A stretch of DNA of 64,000 nucleotides. Origin: Bactrocera neohumeralis (Eukaryota > Arthropoda > Insecta > Diptera > Tephritidae). The stretch lies in contig NC_065923.1 in NCBI RefSeq assembly GCF_024586455.1, positions 868,001 to 932,000 on the forward strand. The letters are read 5' to 3'. The notes below the pieces were generated by a model that saw only the letters and a list, made by a program, of their open reading frames with translations, had not been told where the DNA came from and did not search any database. Positions 37,260 to 46,800 of this stretch are shown piece after piece; within the stretch, counting starts at the first letter, position 1; the number at the start of each line of letters is the position of its first letter. Position numbers and translations under genes: made by a program.

Positions 37260-39830
37260 GCGGCGTTTTAAATAGTAACGGTTTTGATGCTATTTGAACC
37301 GATATGCGAAATAATAACGGACGCCACACAATGTAATTCTTTCCTCATATGCTGCTAGTAATGTATTTTATACATGCTGGCAGTTTTAGTGTTTATAAAT
37401 TAAGTATTATACAATTATTTATACACAATTTATATGATACATCTTCTACAAATGTTTAATGTACACAAGTGTAGTGTACACGCAGGTATTAGAGAAGGAT
37501 GACAGAACTGAACACATTGAGTTGCCGTTTAATATTAATTTAGTTTCATTTTGAAATCTCGGCTAGTTTGAGAAGTTATTAAGAATTATTTTTGCCAAAG
37601 TACAAAACCAATAGATTCTGTCAGCTCATGTCAACTAGTAGAGTTCTAAGTTTGTCCTACATAATATAACCTGCACTGTTATATAAATTGGAATGTAAAT
37701 CGAATTGAAATCAATAATTTAATTTGATTAATGTGTCTAAACATCATGATAATATGAAAATCCAGGAGTTTTAGTATCATATTAAACGGTCTTAGTTAAT
37801 ATTTCAAATATTGCAAGATGTTTTAATTTTTATTAAAGTCAACTTATGCATATAATATTCGACAATATTTTGATTTACCATGCATTACAATTAATTTACT
37901 TTTTTATAAAACCAGCATCACTATTCGAATTTCTTCTTTTCTTTTAAAAATCGCATATGAAACATTAAAATTAACATTAATTTCTTAAAAGTTGTAATAA
38001 GAAATGTTTATTTTTACATATGGAAACTATCCATGGAATGAAAAATAATCGAAATACATATGTGCAAAAATATTGCACAATGTACGTAAAAGTAAAATGG
38101 TTCTATTCCAGTTTTGACTGAAACATGTTCATAAGTGGAGGAGTTTTTAAAAATTAGTTGATTTTTTTTCTTTGTCGTACTATTAGTGATATCTAAATAT
38201 ATACATATATATATAATGTATAAATCAAATTTGTATATAATTTAAATTTTGTTTTCCTTTCGAAAACAATGCTCAATTTTAACTTAAAAAAGGATCAAAG
38301 TGTTCTCAAAAATAACAAAATCGTACATAAAAACATGTATAGATTGAGGTTCTCCCGCATGTATTAATACCAGTACTATAATTTATTTATGTCCAAACAA
38401 TGCTATAGTATTTAATTTAATTTCAGAATTGGTCGCTGTGCAACGCATAAGCGCAGGCGTGCTGATGCCTATTACCACATTTTGCGACGAACGAGAGTAC
38501 AGCATGTTTTATGTTAATTGCGCTGGTAATAATAATTTGGGATTGAAGCTATACTTATTTTGATAAAATGAACCTAAATTAAAATTTCGTAAAAATCTCC
38601 ATTTCGGAGCAGCGTGAGAATCGATTTGCTTGCACGGATCACATCCCAAATCATTTTCGACGCCATGTGATTGCAATGGAGATGTAAACGAAATTATGAA
38701 CTTTAAAAAATGTACACTACATTTTTATCTAAAGCAAATTTTGTTTTTCTCTTAATTTTTCAGAAGGCTGTTATACAGCGATGTTAAATGCTTTAACTAA
38801 AGTCTGTGTAAAAATTAAATTTATTTCATCGGCAGTAAGTTTATCATTTTGTAAGGTCAAACGAAACCAAATTGTTTTAAGAAATTATTTAAATTTTTTA
38901 AGGAAAGGGAAGGATACATTGCCTTTTTCAAAAAACCTAACTGCTGAGCTCGTACGTTTGGAGGAGCTGAGGAATTGGATTGAATGAAAACTGCAAGATA
39001 AAGTTCAGAAATTAAGGTAATTTGTTGGTCAAGAAAAGCGATGAAAATATTTTATAATTGTTTTTATGTAACGTTAACTTCGGCTGCACTGAAGCTAGAG
39101 AAACCTTCACATATAAAAAAATTCCATAGAAGATTAGATACTAAATTTCGATCGATCAGTTTGTATGACAGCTAAATGGTCCGATTTGAATAATTTCCTC
39201 GGAGACTGTACCGTTGCCTTAAACAATATTCCAAAATAAATTTCGTGAAGCCAAATTTTAAAGTAAAAAAGTTTTTCATACAAGAACATGATATTGATGG
39301 TTCAGTTTATATAACAGCTATATGCTATAGTGTTCGATATCCCCGGTTCCAGCAAATGAGCACCTTCTTGGGAATAAAAGATGTGTGCTAGATTTCACAT
39401 AGATATCTCAGACGGAGGTGCATGGCTATATATTTTATAAGGTCTTCAACGTTTCTTTCTGAGTTTGCCTTAGTGACAAACTTAATGTACACAGTTCCGG
39501 GTAAAAACGTGTATAATCGAGTTCTGCATCCAGAAATCAGCAAATACTTCGCGTTATAAAGCTAAAATTACGAGCTGCCTTGTAATTTTAATTCATTAAC
39601 TCTTAGATAAAAAGTGTTTTTATTTTCTAGACATAAATCCTGCAATACACTTATTTCAATCAATACTTTTATATAGTCTTCGCTTTTCTTGCCTCCGACA
39701 GTATAACTTTCGAAATATTTTTTAACAACTTTATTTAAACAAATAAATACAAATGAAATCAGACTATTTTAATAAATATACCTAGTAATTCCAAATAAAT
39801 AATTATAATAGTGATGTTATATGTATATAT
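37260..39830. other. Intergenic DNA with unclassified segment and a dispersed repeat
   Basis: Begins with the Prp4K 3' UTR. From about 38430 to 38990 there is less AT-rich sequence with two acceptor-like sites (TTAATTTCAG near 38428, ATTTTTCAG near 38762) and an open frame of 68 codons (38781-38987) that I do not recognise. A dispersed repeat follows at 39060-39470. A minus-strand AATAAA at 39735-39730 probably ends the next gene. Confidence 0.4.
39060..39470 (-). repeat. Dispersed repeat copy (minus orientation)
   Basis: Contains, on the minus strand, phrases such as CTGTCATACAAACTGATCGA, matching the plus-strand copies at 52880 and 57330 (GCCATACAAAC-GATC). A hairpin-like CTTCGGCTGCACTGAAG lies at one end. 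Heavily diverged; class unknown. Confidence 0.55.
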
Positions 39831-39831
39831 C

Positions 39832-40816
39832 CTACGTAATTTCACCTTCCGGTATCGGCAAGCAAAGTGCTTCTTTGAGTGTTTCACTTTCGCATAAGCT
39901 AGGCATTGATGCGGCTATCTGACTGCGTAAAATGCATTGCATTGTTTTCACTTTCCAATTGTTCTCAGCAAATGGATCACGTAGCAGTCCAAATGTACAT
40001 TCAAATACCCCAACGCAATTCTGTTCAGTGTGAAGCGTACCACATGCCAGTACCAACACTAAGCCATGCACATTCATTCGTCCTTGAACGCCAGCATGTG
40101 TAAGATTCGGATTGAAGAAGAAACCAAATTGTTCTTTTGATTTTAGAAGATTTGAAATAACTTCGCTATCACCAGCAGCTTCGTAATCATTAATTTGATC
40201 CGTAGCAGCTATACGCAGTTGGAGCGTTGCATCTGTCCAAAAATCTTCGACTTTTAATTCTTTTGTATTAAGATTGTTAAAAAACCATTCTGTAAATTTG
40301 CGAGCTAGCAAGTGAATGGGGTAAGGAGCCTCTTTATTATTACAGTCGTTAACTGTGGAATCGACCTGACTGAAAAAAGATTTTTCTTGTGATGAAGTCG
40401 TTTGATTGTGAACACTATCATTATTATGAGTTATGTGTTCATTTTTGGTTTGGAAAGTATTCCAATATTCTATAATTTTTGTAATTAATGCGCCCTTGGT
40501 GAAGTCTGCATTAACTTGAATTTTTCTGTGATGTAGATATTTAAATAGCATTTCTCGAGTTATGGCTCGTTTGTTCAGCAAGGTTAGAGTATCGCCAATT
40601 TGTATATATGCATAGTCAAGTGCTTCTGTAGAAGAAAAGTGATTAGGGATTTACTAAATTATGACTAATTTGTTTATGTACTACACCTTGCGCTGTTGCA
40701 ACGTCGCATATATTTTTTGTGACTGATCTCGCCACTTGTAATAATGCAGGTACATTCTGCTCCTCGCTTACTAAAAAGTCTACAATACCCAATTTTTCCC
40801 GCTCGGTGATTGGCAT
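39832..40816 (-). CDS. C3orf38-like protein (DUF4518 family)
   Basis: Homologue of human C3orf38, a poorly characterised protein; a link to apoptosis has been suggested for the family but no biochemical role is settled. Two exons, 40816-40687 and 40625-39832, joined in frame (TAQ|EALDYA), 307 residues. Family landmarks: REMLFKYLHHRKI near the N-terminus, LARKFTEWFFNNLN, VEDFWTDATLQLRI, an NTF2-like second half with GFFFNPNLTHAGV, NVHGLVLVLACGTLHTEQNCVGVFECTFGLLRDPF and ENNWKVK. The NTF2-like fold is my inference from the pattern. The start ATG (MPITEREKLGIVDFL) is the first in frame. Its promoter is shared with the MADF gene 440 bp away on the other strand. Confidence 0.85.
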
Positions 40817-41256
40817 GACTCTTTTTTTCTAAAATTGATATTTGTCCTTATTTTATCCACAACATTATGACAAAAATGTAAACAACTGAATCCGCTGTTT
40901 CCTAACTAACCAGAGCTGCATGAAATATAGTAAAAATATTGCGCCGTAATGTTAGACGAGTGAATTTTTTCGTAAATCCTAACAACTACTGTAAATTAAA
41001 ATAAAAAAAAGAAAATCTTAATAATATTAATGTAATAATGTTAACAGTTAAAATATAACAAACTTTTATTTTAACAACGTATAATTAACCACACAATTGT
41101 AGTCATATTTTACATCACTATCGGTAACATTTTATTGTTTGACAGTTGTTACTGTCAATTTAATTGAAGCAGTCTTCAATTTAGTTTGTGCAACTTTTGG
41201 TTAAGAATAGAATTTTTTATTGAGATTATCATTGTGCAATAAATAAATTTGAATAA
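40817..41256. promoter_or_regulatory. Short bidirectional promoter region
   Basis: 440 bp between the start codons of the DUF4518 gene (minus) and the MADF gene (plus). It is AT-rich, with no TATA box or strong known element that I can point to; a shared promoter is inferred from spacing only. Confidence 0.45.
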
Positions 41257-41959
41257 ATGAAAATGCGTTTAGTTGAGAAAAACGAAGAACGAGCTTTTAT
41301 CATCGATTGTCTTAAAGTATACAAGTCTCTTCCAGCGTTATGGGACGCCAAATCGCCGGAATACCGCAAGAAAGATAAAAAGAATGAAGCTTATGAGATT
41401 TTAGTTCGTAAATTTCGAGAGAAGTATACAAACATAAATCGGAAAGATGTGACCAAAAAAATTAATACGCTGCGAACCAATTTTCGCAAAGAAGTAAAAC
41501 GTCTTTCACAAGAAAGACGTGATGTGTCCAAATTATGGTACTTTGACGACATGAAATTTCTAATAGACCATATAGAAATGAAAGAAGAGGTAAGCTACCA
41601 ACAATATCTGTATAAAACAAAGCTACATTTAAATATGTATATTTTAATAGAATTTCCATATTGTGTACGAAGACGGCGAACCGTTAAATATAGAAATCAT
41701 TGATGAATCATCTACACTTCCCGACAAAAGTATTAAACTAAATAAAAGTGAATATGGAATGCAGTCGAGCGCTGCGAACATTTCTCATACTGGATCATTA
41801 GGCGAGTATGAACTTAAGTTGGCCGAGACTTGGGCTATGGAACTGCAAAAGATGACGCCCGAACAACAGATTTACGCTAAGAAAGCCATTAATGATATAA
41901 TTTATGAAGGCCAGCTAGGAAACTTATACCGAGATTGTGTACAAATTTACCCGCCATGA
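41257..41959 (+). CDS. MADF-BESS domain protein
   Basis: Member of the insect MADF-BESS group, related to Adf-1, usually sequence-specific DNA-binding regulators. Two exons, 41257-41589 and 41651-41959, joined by a 61-bp GT-AG intron in phase 0 (MKEE|NFHIVYED), 213 residues. The MADF domain lies at about 10-107: IIDCLKVYKSLPALWDAKSPEYRKKDKKNEAY, then VTKKINTLRTNFRKEVKRL and WYFDDMKFL, with the family's spaced aromatic residues. An acidic linker is followed by a BESS-like motif at about 165-205 (WAMELQKMTPEQQIYAKKAINDII). I cannot name the orthologue, because the family is large and fast-evolving in flies. It converges tail-to-tail with LSm5, stop codons 104 bp apart. Confidence 0.88.
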
Positions 41960-42063
41960 ATAAGAATGATAAAACTTGTATAACTTTGAGTTGTATTCAA
42001 TAGTCCTTAATACTAAAGTTAAAACTCTAAAATATATTTGTAAATTTTCCACCACTCGTTATT

Positions 42064-42469
42064 TCATTCCGGTATATCCCCGCCGGGAACTAACTATAAA
42101 AGAAAATATGTAATATTATATAGAAATAAAAGCAGAGAAAATTGAAAGTATTTGCCATTGTTATGTTGTTGCCATTGAGCAGAATTTGGTCGAGTTTAGT
42201 GATACGCCTTCCTTCTGGCGTGTTTTCGTATTCCGTCACATCATCCAATAACATATTTACGAAATCATCGAATCCCAATAACGTACCCACCATCTCTTTA
42301 TCGTTCTTCATTATAATGTGAATCCGAGATCCAATACATTTGTCCACAAGTTCTGCGTAAGCAATGAAAATTAGTTAGGGTTGCTACGATTTGTTGAACG
42401 TATGAATATGAGATACTAACCAAGTGGTAATAAAGTTGACACATTTGAAGGTGGTGGTACGGCAGTCAT
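42064..42469 (-). CDS. LSm5: U6 snRNA-associated Sm-like protein LSm5
   Basis: Subunit of the LSm2-8 ring on the U6 snRNA 3' end and of the LSm1-7 decapping ring. Exons 42469-42421, 42352-42156 and 42093-42064 give 91 residues, the same length as human LSm5. Sm1 motif: CIGSRIHIIMKNDKEMVGTLLGFDDFVNMLLDDV; Sm2: ITKLDQILLNGNNITM; end LVPGGDIPE. The first intron is GT-AG. The second (42155-42094, 62 bp) must start with GC: the exon ends ATG, followed by GCAAAT, and there is no GT nearby; joining to TTATAG|TTA restores the conserved NNITM|LVPGG. Without splicing the frame would run into an unrelated hydrophobic tail. The first ATG lies about 1.4 kb from the divergent PDZ gene start. Confidence 0.95.
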
Positions 42470-43851
42470 ATTTCACTTATTTTATTTATTAAATAAATTT
42501 TACAAAATTACTGGTGAAAACTAAAAGACAAAGCAAATATCTGTGTTCTTCTAGCAGCTGTAACAATTGTCACATTTCATGCCGGTAGTGTAGGGTTGCC
42601 TACTACAATTCAGACATTTAAAGTATTTGTTTATGAATGAGAGTAATCGGCTAACGATCAAATTATAAAGTAGTAATTTAATAGGTTTTTGATATTAAAC
42701 TTTTTAGCGTATTAAAAATGTTGCACTTATTTCATTCAAATACTACTTTTTTGTTTAAATAATTATTGAATAAATCTATCTAGCATAAACAGCTGCTTAT
42801 CGATTGCTTTGTTTATTGTTCTCACCCGATACATGGCGCCTGCGCATAGGCTAACATTTTCCAACTGCAACATGTGCGCTATAAAATCAGTTGTTCAAAT
42901 GCACTGCAATCAGTATACAAAAATTCATACAGACATAAAATTGAAATGCATATAATATATATGTGTTTGTATATATTACCGTTATACATAGATGGGAGCA
43001 CTTCCGCTCACTGCTAAGCAGTATTGATGATGTGAATATACATACATGTACTAATAACTGAATGTTGAGGTGGTTGCTTTAAACCAAACATAATGTGATA
43101 TGACCTCAAAGACAAACATAAATAAATATGTAAATATGTTTTAACCAGTATGTCTGTAGGTGGCATTTGGGCATGACATTATCAATTTCGCCTTTTTGTG
43201 GTTAAAAGTACCACAGTATGGTCTATGACTTCGGCTTGCGCAGAACAACGAGCGGAAAACACAATAAAAACTGTATTAAATTAAAAAAATTTATAAGCAT
43301 TTTTAATAATATCGGAAATATTTATCAAAAGCTAAAAAATCTATAGTGAAAAAATTGAAAAAAGGGGAAGCCGGAAAATATTAACATTTGCATGTTGAAT
43401 GAGTAAACCCAGTGAAGCGTGAGGAGTTTTTGTTTCTCGTCGCTGCTGCCTGACTTGTGCATTTTTGTACGTTTGTGCGGGCGGATACAAACATAAATAT
43501 GTATACATATGTATGCATATACAATTAAATTACTTCAATACCAATTATATAATATTAATGACGCGAACTAAATAAAGTACACAAAGAATACCCGAAATTT
43601 TATGGGAGATATCCAAATGTCTTTTACCATAAGAGCAAGGACTAATCAATAGCATATACCCATACATATACATATATATAGTGTGTATCCAAGAATATAT
43701 GCGATTTATAGTTCATAGTTAAGCCAAAGCGAAAGTTTGTACACAAAATGTGAATAAAAACCTATGTAGCGGTTATATAGCCGATAGAAGTGCATTTGCC
43801 AAATTTTAACTCATTTAGAAGAAAGTAAAGAATTCTTAATTGAATGCGAGT
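42470..43851. promoter_or_regulatory. Divergent region between LSm5 and the PDZ-scaffold gene
   Basis: 1.4 kb holding the LSm5 promoter and the 5' leader of the PDZ gene. A GC-richer stretch at about 43400-43500 (GAAGCGTGAGGAG, CTCGTCGCTGCTGCC) could mark the PDZ gene's first untranslated sequence; (ATAC)n tracts lie at 43490-43525 and 43660-43685. No core promoter motif is certain. Confidence 0.4.
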
Positions 43852-46800
43852 ATGGCCACGGTTAATGCAAATCCTATCAGTAACAGTTGCCAAAGCATCG
43901 CCTCGGCTGGCGGCCCGAGTGCTGGCAGTTTGGGTACGATTGTTATTGGCGGCGCGGCACCGGCCCAACAACGTTCAACAACCCACTATGTCAACGGCAC
44001 TGGCAGTTTGGGCCGTCTCAAGTATCACAATAAGCACAAGAGTCTGGATGCCAGTGATGAGGAGCTCGATTATTCGCAGGTTTGTATGCTAAAGCGATTG
44101 ACGTTTATTCTTTTCAAATATACATACATATTTACACATACATACATATATGTATGTTTGGCTTGAAGTTTCACGACTGAAGTCGGGCGGGGAAATCCAT
44201 ATTGCAAAGTGCCTATTAGTAATAATAGTTATTTAATTAATTATGTGTGTATAGGCGCATGTATTTCAAAATAATTTGCAGCCAACTGTGCAACAAATAT
44301 TCCAATGATTATTGTAATCGAACGCTTTATTAAAATATTAGTTGCTGCTAGTCGAAAAATAACTGGAGAAAATGTTTGTTATATTTATACTATAGGGCTA
44401 GGTTGAGTAGATTGGAAAAATGGAACGTTTATCATCCTTAGGAATTTTTTATGCAATATTTTATATGTATATAATAATTTGTATTACTTTCCGTGTTGCT
44501 GATGATGAATATAAGTCATAAAGCAAAAATCATGCTGTCATGCTGCACATGAAAAGATTTTTCAGTTGAATGGCTTTTCACTAGGGTTGTTCAGTGTATG
44601 GGACTCAGTTTATTTTTGTAGGTAGGTAGGTATTATTTTTGTTGTAGAAAATAAAATAAAAATTAAAAACTTCCTCTTCAGTTGCAAAATTCTTATTTTC
44701 TATTTTATATATTTAATAAGAACTGATGAGTAAATCAAATGTTATTACAAACATTTTGTATGAAAAATGTTCAAAACATTCGTTTGCACATCTCATCAGA
44801 TGCTGCACACTTCTGATAAAAATAGACTCCTGAGCCATGTCAAGGCTAAAGCAATTTCTGACATATGTATTGTAAATCTTTTTGACAATTTCGACGCCAT
44901 ATTTATAAACCCATGCCTTTGATGAATTTCGATTCCTCAGTTACGTTGTCAGGGCACTCTGTTGCGACCTCTACTAGATGTCGTTTTTGCAAAAGATTGA
45001 AGTATTTTGATATGAGATTAGTAATGACCCAAAATATTAACCAAAATGTGTCGTGTCATTCCTTAAAAAGTTGCTGAGATCCTATGTTATCTCTCTGATG
45101 CCAACTCGACGATTTTCAAGCATTGTTTCTTTAACTTTTTCGATGTTATTGTCATTAACAAAGGTGGGCGGACATCTAAGATGAGGCAGACAGGCTCTTA
45201 ATGACTTCACCTTCACTGAATGTTTTGTGTCATTGAAATGCTTATGCAATATGGATCAGTCGGGGTCAAATTTAATCAGATAATGTAGGACCACAGCTCC
45301 TTCAAACAGCCACCACTTACTTACTTATTTATAAAATGTTAAAAGAATCAAACACGTGCACCACATAGGTCATCAGTGTCAAACTGGCGGTGATATGTGT
45401 GGTCAAGATCATTTGCAGAGTTTAGTCATGTGTTAATAATCGGAAAGGGGTGTCAATGGCACACGTTTTTAACTTAGCGTCTCGTGTAATTGTTACTGCA
45501 TGTATGTATGTATGTACATACATACATATAAGTATATATAGTTTAAACAAATATATAATTAAACTATTAATTATAGCTCTGGTACTGAAATTTATCCTCA
45601 ACTCTGTCCTAAATGAACTCTTTGGGAATGGAAAGCAGAGCAAATGAATTGGCAACTAAGTATATACATAGTATATCAGATACTTTTTCAAAATTTTGAT
45701 AAGATTACCATCTTTCTATAGAGGACGTCATTTCTAACATAAAAAGAGGTGCACCCATTATAGTGCAAAGAACTTTATTTTAGCAGACTTGAATAACTTT
45801 AGAATATGAATCAACTGCGCTGTCCTTGAGTTAAATTCCATACGACCAGATTTGTTTAAACTATATAAAATCGTTTCAATATCTCTCAAAAAGTCGTAAA
45901 CTTCACTGTGTGGTTATCTAGCAATGGATTCCATTCAAGTTGTCAAGAATACAGAGAAGTGCATTACTACACAATTTGATTTATCTGTAGTTACTTAAAA
46001 TATAATTATAATTTTCAAATCTATTTGCCTTCAACTCATTAAAAGTTGAAGGTTTATGGCGCCACTAATGAATACATGCAAAAGTATGTATGTATGTACA
46101 GGCTTATATACCTGTGGCTAAGTGGTATATAGTGACATATTTAAAACATACAGTTTGTGAACAAATGTTCCCTAGTTGTTTGTAATTTATATACACTCAA
46201 CTATAGTAACATATAAATATATAAATAAATATGTATTTATGTACATATGTAGTTACCAGGGGATGGCTTAGGAAAAGTTGTCATTAACTAACGAGAATTT
46301 CATGCGCTTAGAAATGGTGAGCAATGCCTCTGGGCGTGACAACAACCAACAAGAAAATTATTTCAATGCTCATTCACATGTATGTAGCCAGGCTGTATGT
46401 AAGTGTGTAGGAGTACTATGATGTTTTACTGCTGCTTTTTGTTTATTAGAATTCTTGATGGACTCGTAACATGAAAAGACTTGCCAGTTTTCTAGTTATT
46501 TATAGTGAAACAACGTTACCTATTTATTAATCCGTGAATTGTTTGGCTCTCAAAGGCTCACCTTGTATCAACAAGATTTACCAACAACAAGAGAGCTCCA
46601 TCAATTCATTATATTTAGACAAAAACTCTGAGTTTTTTGCATCTACAAGTATCTTAACGGAATAATTAGTTTTCAAACTGGCAAAATTAATCAAAATGGT
46701 CAGTTATGATCACTTATTTTGACTAATAGATTCTATAATCCAGACAGCTACTCTCTCAAGTCTACATATTGACCACGAAAAATGTCTTAATGTCTTTAAA

